A stretch of 64,000 bases of DNA, taken from Paragordius varius. Lineage: Eukaryota > Nematomorpha. A model generated the notes under the pieces. That model saw nothing but the letters and a program-made list of their open reading frames with translations. It searched no databases and had not been told where the DNA came from. Shown here piece by piece: positions 19,931 to 34,300 of this stretch; the stretch's first letter is position 1; each line of letters starts with the position of its first letter. The DNA lies in NCBI GenBank assembly GCA_964247055.1, contig OZ176053.1:7626001-7690000 (forward strand), read 5' to 3'. Position numbers and translations under genes: made by a program.

Positions 19931-20625
19931 ATGGAAAAAGCTAACCATGCTAAAAAGGCTCTCAAGTCTAAATTATTGGATGAGACTCAAAGATTATTAG
20001 CAAGAAATGATCGTAATCAAGATTCCTTTTCTGTCATAGTAACAGGTTTTGTCTTTTTAAATAAAATTGGTGTCAAATTAATCCAATAATGTTATAATGT
20101 TATATTTTTAATTCATTATCTTGGCAATTTTTACGTTTAACAGTGTAATTTATGTAACATTTTTTGTTAGGTGCCTAAGCCGAAAAGCGTTGATCTTATT
20201 GTCTTCATTTTTTATTTATTGATTTTATTGAATTTTAATCCCATATCAATGTTATCATTCCATGTAACATAGTGATGATAATGATGTTTATTCAAACAAT
20301 TATTATTTATATGTAAATTTTTCCCCATATCAAATTATCTTTTCAATTGTTCTTCGGCGCACATTTTTAGTTTAATTTTTTGTAATTAGAATCAAAGGCG
20401 CCTCAACCATTATTTACTATTGGGGATATTTTGCCCAAACCAGAAAACAGTAAAAATTTAAAAACAATCCCTACTAATTTCCCCAAAAATGGTAATAAAT
20501 CAAATCAAAATGTTAGCAATCTAATTCATCACGTATCCTCACCTCCCCTATCTTTATCTATGGCCAAAGCTACGAAATATCACGTCCTGAGAAATAAATC
20601 GCAAACTAAAATTAACAACAAGTAA
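19931..20625 (+). CDS. Small unrecognised two-exon protein, 116 aa
   Basis: Exons 19931-20045 and 20390-20625 join in phase (donor G/GTTTTG, acceptor after TAATTAG) to give a basic, Asn/Lys/Ser-rich 116-aa product starting MEKANHAKKALKSKLLDETQ and ending in NKSQTKINNK. There is no signal peptide or membrane segment. ETQRLLARND followed by FTIGDILPKP faintly recalls the ETQRLIRE...IHDFFKRKP segment of claspin, but the protein is far too short to be claspin and I do not assign a function. The last codons contain a possible donor (AA/GTAATT), so further exons cannot be excluded. It is transcribed away from SLC4 A across a short shared promoter. The length of open frame and the clean splice phase support a real gene; its identity is unknown. 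Confidence 0.5.
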
Positions 20626-22395
20626 TTTATGACGTCTTTTTACCGTGTTTTTTGCTTTCCTTTTTTTGCGTAATTTAAAATTTTCATAGTTGAAATGTAG
20701 TTAAACCAGCATTTAACATTTATTTATTTTATATATTTTTATATAATATTTTAAATGTGTGATTGATATAATATATATTAATTATAAGGCCAACATTTCT
20801 CATTTTTTTAATGTTAGACATTAGCAAATATTTTTATGGTATATTATTGTATTAAGAATATTTAATATATTATACCTTTACAGTGACAGGACAGCTAAAA
20901 CTGATTGAATATTTTGACAGTTTCGTTGGAATAATATTAACACTTTTTTATTTCAAATACTATCAATCTTATGGTTTAGATCATTTATATTAAATAAATA
21001 TGGATATGTTCAGATTTTTGATTGGTTAAGTACTTTGAATCAATCAATAAATTATGCACGTAAGGTAAGAGGAATAATGTGTTTCTTGCATATATCGAAT
21101 TAATTCTCCTTCCCTTGCGTTAACTTTTCCCATAATTCTAGGAATTATAATAGTTTTGTATTTTGTGCACAATGCATTATTTAAATTGATAAGCAGCGAA
21201 CAAATAAATATATACATACATATAATAAAATTAATGGAATAAAGCATTAAAAATATATGTATCAATATAACAAGTGTTTGATTTTTGCCTCCAAAAAAAA
21301 CCTGATTTACATATATGATTGCATAGGAGGAATTTTTTGCATAACAACAAAAAATAATAACTAGCTTAAAATTAAATTTTAATTTATGCACAATAATATA
21401 CCATACTATCCAATCATCTTTTATGTTAATTTGATCAAAAGTTAAAAACATTATTATACATATAGGAATAAATAATGTGTTACCTATGCCAAAAATAGGA
21501 ATACATTCTTTATTATTGAAAGAGATAGAATATATATACAAGTGTGTGCATTTTGAATATATGAATATGGTTTTTACCCCCACAATACATAATTAGTTTT
21601 AAATTTAATTATATTTTTTTTGATTCTTTCAAATTATTTATATCATATATTATATTATAATTTGTATTCTTTAATAGGAATATAATGATTTAAAGATTTA
21701 ATTATTTAATTACATTTAAATGTCCACACCTTGACTCAATTCTTATCAGTAAACGACTCTATATAATTGGTATGTTTATAATATTAAATTTTATTATTTT
21801 CAGTTTTTCAAGTAACATTACATCGTTTAAATTTTATTTGATAGATAGTATTTATGATAAATGAAATAGTTTACCTAACTATGATGTGTAATTATTTTTT
21901 TGATAATATCAAATTTATTATGCTTTGATGTTTATATGTCGGCTTTATAACACAGTGTCCTTTATGTACTATTTTTCTTACCTGTTATGACTACACACCA
22001 TTGTTTTTTATGGTTTTAAATAATATTATAGATTGGACGATAGACTACTGCTACTACCACATTTTTCCGCGTTAATAATAAACTAATGTGAAATTTAGCG
22101 GTCCGCATTTATATGTGTTTGTTACCAAATTGAAAATCAAGGTGATAATAACTTTTATTAAGTTAGTTAGTTAGTTGGTTGGTTGGATAGTTGCTTGATG
22201 GTAAAAAAGTTTTTTTTTCATATATTTTTCCCCTTCTTATATACTACTGACTTTTTATTTCCTGATTTATGTTTTATGTATGTGTGACAAAGCTAGATTT
22301 TTATCACTGTAATATACTTATCACTTCGGATTCATATATATTTGTTGGCATTTGATTGATTTGCATTGTTTTGTGCGATTTAAAGAGAATCACAA
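20626..22395. other. Intergenic DNA between the small gene and SLC4 B
   Basis: Mostly A+T-rich non-coding sequence. It contains one long minus-strand open frame (21044-21583, listed separately) and a GTTAGTTAGTTGG-type tandem repeat near 22160. The promoter of SLC4 B should lie at the right-hand end. Confidence 0.4.
21044..21583 (-). CDS. Possible 179-aa multi-pass membrane protein or fragment
   Basis: An uninterrupted frame of about 180 codons in DNA where stop codons are very frequent. The product is rich in Ile, Phe, Leu and Tyr, with three likely membrane segments (around GIGNTLFIPICIIMFLTF, WIVWYIIVHKL/LVIIFCCYA and LVILIHIFLMLYSINFIICM) and a more soluble, coding-looking tail (MGKVNAREGELIRYMQETHY). 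No family was recognised. The strand is T-rich, which lowers stop frequency and inflates hydrophobic residues, so a chance frame remains possible. No splice sites linking it to a neighbour were found. Confidence 0.25.
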   Translation of the reverse strand: MGVKTIFIYSKCTHLYIYSISFNNKECIPIFGIGNTLFIPICIIMFLTFDQINIKDDWIVWYIIVHKLKFNFKLVIIFCCYAKNSSYAIIYVNQVFFGGKNQTLVILIHIFLMLYSINFIICMYIFICSLLINLNNALCTKYKTIIIPRIMGKVNAREGELIRYMQETHYSSYLTCIIY

Positions 22396-25300
22396 ATGGA
22401 AAATCAAGGCGCTACAATATATTCCGATGACGATGATGAAATGGATGGGGATAGTGTTAATAAAAACCAGACATTATTTGACGAAAAAACTCCATCAACA
22501 ACCCCTAAAACCAACAATACGACTAATTTTCTACCAATAAAAACTGGTGAGAATCGAGAAACAAATATTTCTGGATTACCTTTACCCATGTCTTATATGG
22601 CTGATAATATTGTTGTTAATGATATACGGTCGTCCCCATACCATTCCCATCATTACAATGAGGATTTGGAACGGGAGGGGAGAGAAAAGTTTATTGCACC
22701 AACATTTTTACCCTCTACTCATTACACGGGGCAGAAAATGTTGTCAAGTAATGCTTACACTTCATCCACACACAATAAACGGTATTATCAGGGACGACGT
22801 AAAAGGAAAAAACAAAAATCTTTTCCAATTAGTTTGCCCACAAATCTAGGAGGTAATTTACTTTTATATTTATTCAAAAATGTTGATTACAAATTAAGAT
22901 TATTTATGTTAGAGGCAAAATGCAATTATATAATCAAATTGTTAACAAAGAAAAATATTTGTGATTAGCTATACTTGTTTAAACTTTGATTCGTTTTAAA
23001 TTACTTTAATGATAACAATTATAATTATAAAGTCTGTTTTTTAATTAAGCAACCTGATGTGTTACATAAAAATTAAGGTTTGAAAAGTTTGGTTGCCCTT
23101 TTAAAAAATATTTGCTTTTAGTTTTTACATTTTGTCTTTAAAATTTTAGTTTTGTTGTATTTTAGGACTTAAAATATTACATTGGTCAAACTAGGTGATG
23201 ATTTTCGGATAGAATTTTTTAATATCGTAGCATTTTTTAGATTAAATAAACAAATCGTTAAACCGTGTTTGTTTACTGATAAATATTGATATAGAAAGAG
23301 TCTGGTTATTTTTATGTTAGGTAAATGTAAAATTCTATTTTAAACGCTGAATTAATTAAATTATAAAACTTATATTATGTATCTGAATTATTCAAAAATA
23401 ATTTTATATAAATGATGTATCACACATATGAATTATCATGTAAATTTTTTGAAAGTTTATTTATATTTTTGAAGATAAGCCCGTCCTAAGAAACGTTCCA
23501 AGGCTAAATGTATTTTGTTTAATGAACAGATATGGTTAAATAATTGTTTAAAATTAAAATTGTTAAGAGTATTTTAGTATTTGATATTAAAATGGAAAAC
23601 TTTAATAATTTACGCTCGGATGGGAAAAATACTTTAAAAAAGGAGATTGATATCAGAAATTTTTTAGATATGGTTTATAACAACCAAAAAAATATTTTTT
23701 ATAAACCCATATAACTAACATTTATCATATTATAAACGATAAAAAAGCAAAAATAAAGATATACAAATTTTATCATACGTATAACCTTAATATCGCGTAA
23801 ATTAAATTATTGCCAATGATGGATCCTCTTAATTTAATTAGGTCCGTTTAAACTTTGTTTCATATCATATTGTTAATAAAAAAAATATATCATTGTTACA
23901 TGTTAATATACTTAGCATGACGTTTTGCAATTACATTTTAATTGTTTTGACATTAAAAATGTTCGTGTAAAAAAACAAAAATATTTAATAAATTAAAGTA
24001 TTTCTCAATAAAAAGTCATATTTCGTTCAAAAACATATTACGTTTTGAATTAAAATTAAGCAAAAATAATTTTTACTTGCGAAGAATAAAATTTTTAAGT
24101 TTTTTTTCATTAGTTTGTTAAAATCCATTTTTAATTTTGGTTCTTAAATTTCGTGATCAATAATTTAAATTTTGTATCTAAAAATTATGCAAATATTGTT
24201 TGAGCATATAATTGTTGGTTATATCGATTGGTCCTTGCATATATTTATGAAACTGAATTAACAAATTTCGGACACGTATGCCATAGGGAATAGTTAGGGA
24301 TGTATTGTTTACTATTCTACATGGATATGTGATGTATTCTATTTGGACAAAAATTAAGGTATAACGCTTTTACTTTTTTTGAATACTTCACATATAAAAA
24401 TTTATTCGATTATTCTGCTTTCGGATTATAGATAAGGAAAATCATGATATTGAACTTGAAGTTTTCAATCAAATATCTCTAAAAGAACCACAATTGCAAC
24501 AAGAAAATCAAGAAAACCGCCTTTCCACACAAGAATTGGGTGAGCCAATAAAAGACCTCCCTACCAAGGATATCATTGGTGGTGACATTAAAAAAAGTAT
24601 AAAATTTGCCCCGACTCATAATGATGTCAATAATGGATCTCAGACTTCACCGGTTGATAAACAAAACATAACCACAACATCACCACGCCTCGACAAGAAA
24701 TCGAGTAAAAAGGCAGCTAGCTTACCTGGTAAATAATTACTTTTGCATTCAATGAATTTGTCTCTCTTTATATAATAACGATCTATTTGAATTAAATATC
24801 TTATATAATTTTAGTTTGCACCAGTTATCTTCTAACTTTTTACATAGTTTTTTTTGTCACAGACCACTATTACCAATTACATTGATATAAACTTTTTTTA
24901 TTGCTTCATAAATAGATGTCAAAAATAAAAATTATTATGTTATTGGAAAACGATAATAAATTGGTATTAGTTACAGGTTTCTTCCTTTGAACTTTCCACA
25001 TATATATTACACAATTTAGCTATTTTATTGTATAAAATCTCTGTCCATTTTTTTGTCGTTAAATTTTTATCCATCCACATATTCAATGGTTTTTGTAATG
25101 ATGGAAGTTAACCTATATCAAAAGTATTTTATAACTTACATTAAAATATACAGGAGTATCTAGGCATGAATTAATGCCGGCTATTAGTCGAAGGCTAATT
25201 CGAACCAAACGCTTAGCTAAAAACCTTATGAAAGAAGGGATTGAAAATATGCAAGATACAAAATTTGAACATGCTATTACGGATTTTACTAGCAGCTTGG

Positions 25301-28300
25301 GTCAAACTGTTAGGCATCGTTCAGGTTAAAAATTAATATTTTAATACAGGTGTGAAATCTTTTAATTATTGAATGAATTAATATTCATTTAGATTTAATA
25401 TTATATATATTTATAGCGAATTTTTAGATCGTTTATTAATGTTTTTTGTTAAAAATTAGGCACTATTATATCCCAACTTGCAGTTTTGAAGAAAATGAAG
25501 AAAAAACCGAAAAAGCATGCCGTCAAAAACGTATGATTAATATAATAAAATATTTAGTTTTCAACTTTGAAATGATAACTATCATAATAATCCCTAGTTT
25601 TTAACATACTTGTAAATAAAATCAATTGATAAAGCATAAATTTGAAATCAGAAAAGTTTTATCCTTTTTAAAAATATTTTGCTAGAACATTTGAAAATTG
25701 AAATTTATTTATTAAATAGATGCATCATCACCTTATTTAATATACCATTTGCACTTCAAGAGTGTCCTTGAACACTTCAAGTTGGTCCTTGAACACTTCA
25801 TGTTGGTCCTTAAACACTTCAAGTTGGTCCTTAAACACTTCGAGTTGGTCCTTAGACTTTTTTGTTTTGTTTTTAACTTTTACAATCAAATCGTGTATCA
25901 TTCATATATTTTATCATTTTTAATCTATTCTCTTGATTTAACCATATTTTAATTGAATTTTGATCATTCATACTGTTTTTTATTAAGTTTTTAAAAATAA
26001 ATTAATTTTTAAAAAAATGTCAACATAATTGAAAAAAATATAAGTTTTCTGGGTTTAAATTACAATTTTTCGTTGAAACATTTTTAATTGAATAATATTG
26101 TTGAATCGAAAAAAATTAGTTCGAAACAAAAAATTGGTTTTTTAATCAAAAATATTAACTTTAAATGAATAAATATATTAAATCAATAAAATTAGGTTAA
26201 AAAATTAATAAGATGAATAAATACATGCAAAATTTATGGTTAAATCCAAACTTAAAAAATTCAAGGATTATGAATTGTTGAAGGACCAACTTGAAATGTT
26301 TAAAGACTATATAAAAAATGCCCAAGGACAAACTTGAAATGTTTAAGGACCAACTCTTGAAGTGCAAATGGTATATATAATCTCTACCATTTACACCCAA
26401 ACAATTTCATCACATATATGGTCTTCAATTTTTTTTCTATGTTTTTAGATTTATGTTCAACTTAATCATTTTTACATTTCACCTGAAATTCTTCACGATA
26501 ATTTATCCGTGCATTCGGATATCTCAGTCAATTTTGCTCCATACCTTAAACATGATATGGATTTCGATAATCATTTTGATAATGTCGATATGAACAATGA
26601 AACTGATATGAAAAATGATCAAAACGATTATAATAAATCAAACATGAAAAATGATCTAGTAGATAAAAAACATTTAGGAGTTTGGTTAGAACGGGCCAGA
26701 TGGATAAAATATGAGGAAACTATTGAATGGAGCCTGTTTGAGGACACATATGAATCTGGTCATTGGAGCAAACCGCATGTACCATTCCTATCGTTTTATA
26801 GTTTGTTGGAATTGCGAAAACAACTTAGCATGGGTAAAAAAAGTTTTTTTTAAAAAAAACCGAAGGCACTAATATTTTACGTTTCTTTTTTACATAAATT
26901 AGGTATTGTCATGTTTGACGTAGAATTCGATGATTATGAAAGCTTAATAGCTTACATAACTAATGTCTTGCTAAAAAGGGATTCATTGAATGAAACTGAA
27001 GCTAAACTCTTTCGGAACGCCCTGATGTGCCCATATAAGTAAAATATATTTATCAAGAATGTGCATTTTAAATATTATTAAACTTAAATTCTTTTACATT
27101 AGATTTCCCCAATTTTTTGCCTCCAAATTCTTTCGTACGGGCGTCTTTCAAAACATATTTGGACATCATCATCAGCATCATGGTGTTAATGGGGAATCAA
27201 ATCAACATACGGATGGTACACATAATCCCCTTAAAAAATTTTCATTTTCCACAGCATCTTTTGGTACGCTTAAACGAAATTCAAACAGCAATGCATCCCT
27301 ATCACGAAGAGGTACAAGCAATACAATTAATACAACTGCTAATAATAGTCGAAAAGTTTCACTTAATATACCCTCCAGCAGTACTCTTTCATCCGCTAAA
27401 AATAGTTTGAAAGTCACATTCCGTAAAATATCATCGACACCTTCGTTCGGAAAATTTCGGAAACGGTAAGTTTTTTCAACCGTATATTTAATTGGAATTA
27501 TTTGAAGTTTGCAGTAATCAAATTTATTTATATACTATTTTTTCGTTAACTACAATTTAACTTTGTTATATGTGTAAAAATTCAACAAAACTTAAAAAAT
27601 ACTTAATAGTTACCTCTCTAAAAGTGTTTTAATATAAATTTTACATCAAAATTTTGAATTTTACATAGGTCAAGTAGTAGCATTAAAACAGAACTGTTAA
27701 ATGATAGTCCTGTTGCATTGCAAACGACTTTCGAGAATAATGATGCATATAATGGACAGGAGCCCGATACAAATTCACAAAGCGTTGACAGCTCAGATGC
27801 AAATGCCCACAATAAACGTTTGTCTCTTACACATCAATCACCATATCCCAAAACTACTATTTTACAGGTATCAATATAAAACAACTATATAACTTCTTGG
27901 ATCTTCCTCTATTAAAAAGTGTTTTTTGCATTTTACTTTATAACGGGTTTCGTTTTGCGGCATAATTCATGTAACTTTCCAAAAATTTGGGAAATTAGCT
28001 TATAGTTTCATTTGCCGCATAATTTTCCATTACATATTATTAATAAGGTCATTATCTTTTAACCCCACACTTTATGCCAATGTTTAGGTACCGCGTTTAA
28101 CTAGCATACAAGAAGGCAATCTCGTAAATTTTTCCACCACAAAAGTGGTTCGAAAACGTCCATACGATGATATGGATTCTTCCCTAACACATATTTCCTC
28201 TGCGGATTCTTTAGACGATAGTCATAAAAATTTAAGCAAAGAAAATCTTGAGGGTTCTGCTGAAAGTTTTAAAAAAGGTAAAAAGCGAGCATCAACAGGA

Positions 28301-31300
28301 ACCAAAAAATTAAGTTTTCAAACCAGCCAACGGCAAAGTGATCCTCCATCGCCCACAAAGTCGATCCTTAAGAAAACGTCGCGTTTCCCAAAACTTAGCT
28401 TAGATCAATCTAGGTAAGATTATATTTTATGATTATTTTTATATCTAACATAGAACAAGGCAAAAATATGTGTTAATTAAAATATTAATACATTTATTTT
28501 ACATGCTTAAACTTATTTGCACCAATATTTGTTTTTTTTATCTAACAGACGTTCATCAACAAAAAGAAGTTCTTTGCTCACCACAAATACTCACTATGCT
28601 GATAAAATAGGGTCTGGTATTTTGAATTCATTAGCCGGGGGTTATGACATTTCTAAACGAATCATTCCAGATTCAGAGGGGGCTCTTGTTTTAAGTGGTA
28701 ATTTTTATATTTTTATTGATATATTGTTTGGTGGTTAATTTTAAATTATGCTTGATATAATCCACATTAAATTTGTATAGGTGCTTTGCCATTTCTAAGG
28801 TATGGTCCACGCCGTAAAAATCCGATTTCCGTTTTCGTTCGATTAGATGCTCCAATCATTGTGGACCCACACTCTTTGACTATGATAGATTCCTCTAATA
28901 AGGACCCATCGGTATATAGATATAAATAATATCTTTCCTAAAATTGTTGTAAATACAGAAATATAGTTTATGTTATATACCTATTATAATTTTCACTAAC
29001 AATATTTCTTAGGCGTTAAAAAGTGAAAATATGCAACTTTTGGAGGTATCATCTATACCTATTCGATTCCTATTTATTCTGGTTGGCCCAGCATCCAACG
29101 AATACTTTGATGAGGACGCAGTCGATGAAGAATTCAGTGGTATGAATTATATACATTTTAATTTGCAAATATACAATTAACTAACATACTGTGGATCCCC
29201 TCCCCACAATAAAAAATCAACATAAGTTGGAGATAAATTCATCATTACCATCTTTAGAAACATTTTCCCGGCCCCGTACTCCAAGCTTAGTTTCAGGGAG
29301 CAAAGGTAATCATCAAACCACATTTTTTCCTCCCAATCTCAATACCAATCATAATGGTGGTGCGACATCACGAGAAAAAAGTCCTTCCGTATCAGCTTCG
29401 ATCGGTGATCCTGATGAATTAGATGCATACTTTTCTCGTAAAAGGTTTTATATCCATCATCAAATATGTATATTTATTTAAATTTATTTAAATTTTTATC
29501 AAGTTTAAAGTTTTTCGACGCACGAAAATAAGATATTCCATATGCTGTAGAACATCCACAATATCTCTTATTAATTGGACCAATAAACCCAAAGGATTGC
29601 CTAATTCAAATCAAAGTGGGGCAGCTTTTACAAGTGACATAGATTATTATGATATTGGTCGTTGTTTTTCCACACTTATGGCTAATAAGGTTAGACACTC
29701 TTGAATGTATATTAAGATTTTGTTCTCACACCGATATCAATTAAAAAACATATTATCATCTCATAATTTATAATCAACTTTCAGCTACATATAATCTTTT
29801 TTATATATGTTTTAGTTTTTCCAAGAAATAGCATATCAAGCTACTCATTGTCGGGAACTTGTGCTTGCCTTCAATGAATTTTTGAATGAAAGTATTGTCA
29901 TACCCTCAGGTGAAATTAGCGTTAATACTCTTTTACCATTGTCTCATTTGTACAAGGATCGATTGTCGGGAAATGGTAAACCTCATTTTGGAGGTAAAAC
30001 AAAGTCTATTTTTTTATTAAATTGTTCTGTGGTTAAAACTAAAAAATGTTGTTGCCTTTTTAATAAAATAATGTTGTTGTCTATAAAAATATGAAAAGGG
30101 AAATAATTTTGCTATAATCTATGGATAACTAGATTATAGAGAAATATAATTCTCGCTATATACGTAAAATATTACATAGATACCCAATTAAAATCTGGGA
30201 AAGAGCCATTGACACCCTCTGCAACGCATGAACATGCAAACAAGAGTAAAAATGTTATAAGTCCCGCTATGCCCACAAATTGTTGTCCACCGCGTAAACC
30301 GTTTGCGGGTCTTTGGCAAGATATTTGTGTCAAAGCACTTTGGTATAAATCAGATTTTACTGATGCTCTCAGCATTAAATGCGTCTTAACAATCCTATTT
30401 ATCTACCTAACGTCCGTTATCCCGTCCATTACGTTTGGTGGATTGTTAAGTAATATATAATGCGAATGAATTTTAATATGGGTGTGATCGTACATTATGG
30501 TTTTTCGGCTTGTATGTTTGAATTCCTAAATCTGAAAATTTTCCATAATTACACCCTTAAGCGGTGACTCTCATGGGTTCTGATAATAAAGGAAAGTCAC
30601 CATAAATTGTATATTAATAAAGAAAATGCCAAAAATTTATTTAATAATCTAAAAATATTATTTGGTTTTCATTGTTATAAACGTTCACAAGCCCTTAAAT
30701 TATATAACGAATAAATATATTTTGGAATGCTTTAAAATATTTCATTCTTGATATCCAATCATTAAAATATAAACATATTTTTTACGACATTATCCATTAC
30801 TTAAATTTATGTTATATGTATATATATTTTTTAACATTGATACATTTTAATTCGATTTTAGGTGAGAAAACGGATAATTGGTTAGGTGTAAGCGAAATAA
30901 TGGTTGCCGATACCATAGGTGGGATCATATTTGCTCTTTTTGCTGGTCAACCCTTGCTTATAGTAACCGTTACGGGCCCCTTGTTAGTTTTTGAAGAAAG
31001 TTTATATCAGGTAATGGTTTTTATAATAGCCTTTTTTTATTATATAAATGTTGTATTATTAAATTTTATAATAGTTTACCAAAGCGTATCACATCGATTT
31101 CCTAGCATTTAGAGTGTGGATCGGGGTTTGGGTCGCACTTATTACTATTATAGCGGTTGGGATTGATGTGTGCTTTTTGATTCGATATTTCACGCGTTTT
31201 ATCGAAGAAATATTTGCCCTCACCATTGCATTAGTTTTTATCTACGAAGTGTTCAAAAAAATTCACAAAGTATATAATTAATTTATTTATTCTCATAAAA

Positions 31301-34300
31301 TTTAACAATATATATCATTCGTAATTTAATATATGTTATTTACACCTCTAATTCACCCTTGAGCAATTTGATTTCGCCCTAAAATAAATTTTGTGCTTTT
31401 AAATATTAAAAAATTATATTTTATTATATTTTTAAAAAATATATTTTTTAATAAATTAATATAATGCTGAAATAAAAAATTAGGTCATAAAGAAATATTT
31501 TATAATAATGAACAGTTATATTAGCCCCAAAGCACATAATTTATTTTTAGGGTAAATTTGAATTGTTCGAGGTTTAATTTGAGTTGTAATTGGTATATAT
31601 TAGTTAATTTAGCTATATTTTTTATAATGGAACATTTGTATATAAATGATTTATCGTTCAAATTCACCCTCGAACAATTCAAATTCGCCATTAAATAAAT
31701 AATGTGTTTTTTACGATTAAAAATTACCTTTATTTCTTAATATTTAAAATCAATATAATGCTGAAAAAATAATAAAATCGTAAAAATATATTTCATATAA
31801 ATGATATTATATTAGCTCGAAAACACATAATTTATTTTTAAGGTGTCTTTGAATTGTTCATGAGTGATTCGAATTGTTCATGGGTAAATTCGAATTGTTC
31901 GAGGGTGATTTTGAATTGTCAAGGGTAAATTTGAAAAATGGTATATTAAAATGTAAATAATTTGTTATGATTGGCTTTAAAATGACTATATTTCACTTCA
32001 TGTGGCTTAAATATGTGGAATAAGTATCATAAAGTTATTATCATAGTTTTTAAGATTTTTTAATCCGATACATCGTATAGGTAAAATATGTCTATAGTTA
32101 AATCAGAGGCAAAGTACATATTGCCGTTTATAACGTAACGTTAGTGTTCTGCAATCTATTGAATGAAATATTAAAATAGTTATACATTTAAATCTAAAAC
32201 AAGTTTAACAAAATTTAAGTATATCATATATCAAAAGTAGATGCTTTTTTACATTTATTTTGACATATTTTGGATATATCTTAATTTATTTTTAACTTTA
32301 TAGCTGTTTAAATCGTACCCTTTGATACCAGAGTATTGTCATTTGAGCATACAACCCGGTCCCAAGATTGATAATAAAAGTTTGGTCGCCTTCGAAAAAA
32401 ATCTCATGTTAACACAAAGTTATATCCCATTACAAACGCATTATTATGAATATAATAATTATTATTATACGCCAAATACCATTATGAATAAACCTGTTTT
32501 AATACCCCTGAAAATGGATACAAAATTCAATTATACCGATTATGAAATTATTACGTCCAACAATGCTTCAACGGGGCTTGTTATGGGTAATTAAAGAGAT
32601 TTTGCAAATAATCATATCTGTATTATTAGTTAATTACACTAAATTATGAAATTACACAGACAAAAGATAAATATTTTTGTGGAAGATTTACAGCCATACT
32701 TTTTCAAACCTTGATTTTTTCCTACATAAGCCATTTAATTTCAATTTTGAATTGTATAGTTGAGTGAATTTATAATTTACATCTCTAAATACCCAAACGA
32801 TGAGTTATATTTGTCTTTTAGTTCTTACTTTTTGTCCCTAATACATCATTTTTAGGAGTTAAAGGGAGTCAATATTCTTATCCGGTGAAAAGATCCTTAC
32901 CACAAATCCAAGAAAATCTATCTCATCCGGTCGATAAAGGTAAGCAAATTGCATCAAAATTAGCAATCGATAATGCGGAAGATGGTGCATCACTTATAAT
33001 TCCTCGTTTATTTTATCAACCTCAAGAGAATCCGGTTATGGAAGCAAATACTTCGACCAATCTCTTTAAGATAAGGAAGAAAGATAAAAATAAAAGTAAT
33101 AAGCATGACACTAATGTATCAACTATGCATTTAAGTCACGAAAAAAATATGCAAACGTCAAATTATTATGACAATATTCCATCATTACAAAATACTACTA
33201 AAACATTGGAAAACAACGGTACCAAAAGCTCACAACACAAGCTCAATTTTTATCAGGGTTCTCTTAAACAATACCACAATTACTTTTATGAATTTGAAGG
33301 TATACGCATATTATTGTAAATTAAAATATATATTTTATTTTAATATAAATCCTCTAACGTTGATTAGTCGCTCCAAAAATTTAATTTAAATGGCTCTTAT
33401 TAACCGTCATTACTTTATTACGTATTAGTTTTATTTTAAGATTTAACTAGGACAGATTTTTATTTTGGCCGATATTATTTTTTTAGAGTTTTTATGCATG
33501 GTGTTTAAAGTGACTTCTTTTGACACCAACAATAAACTATATTATTTTTTCTTAACCAAAAAAAAGTAACTAACTAATAACACGTTAATTATATAGAAAC
33601 TGCATCTTATTATCGAAACTCCAAGTTTGCCTATGAATCATCCAACCGTTCTAATGCTGCTTTATTTCATCCTAAATCACGTGTCAGATCACACCAAAGT
33701 ATATTATGGTCAACACAACAAAAAGATGTACCATATAATTTTACGTTTTTCTATACACCGGTATTACCGTATCACGATATAAATTTCACCCGATTATACG
33801 CTGGTGTTAATCAAGCCCCTGATGGACATCTCATCCTAGACCGAGATTTTAAACGCGTCAAACTCGTAAGGCCAAACACTGCACTGTATGGGACACTGTT
33901 GATACTTGCTACATTTTTCTTGGCTTACTTACTGCGGAGTTTGGGTGGGGCATCGGCTAACCCCTCATCATCCAGTTATTATAGAGCAGGTAGGTAGGGT
34001 GGTGTTAATTGGAAAAATATGTTAAGAGTATATAGTAAAATTAGTTCTGGACATTTTTAAACTTTTTTTGTATATTTTAGAAGTAATCGTAAATTCATGT
34101 TTTAAATTTATTCTATCAGTGCTTAAAATGACATCCAATAAAAATTAATAAATACTAACTTAAATTTGCCTTAAGTTTAAATTTTTAAAAAATGATGATT
34201 GTTTGTAATATAATTTATTATTAAAAACTAAATATTTCTCATTGTGAATTTTCATTATTTTATTAACCTCTTAAACCTTATATGTGATTTATTTTAATTT

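Noticed and set aside
25749-25952. Plus-strand frame encoding a regular (LEHFKLV)n peptide
   Set aside because: It is the translation of the 21-bp tandem units in the left arm of MITE family 2; the period is a multiple of three, so it stays open without being a gene.
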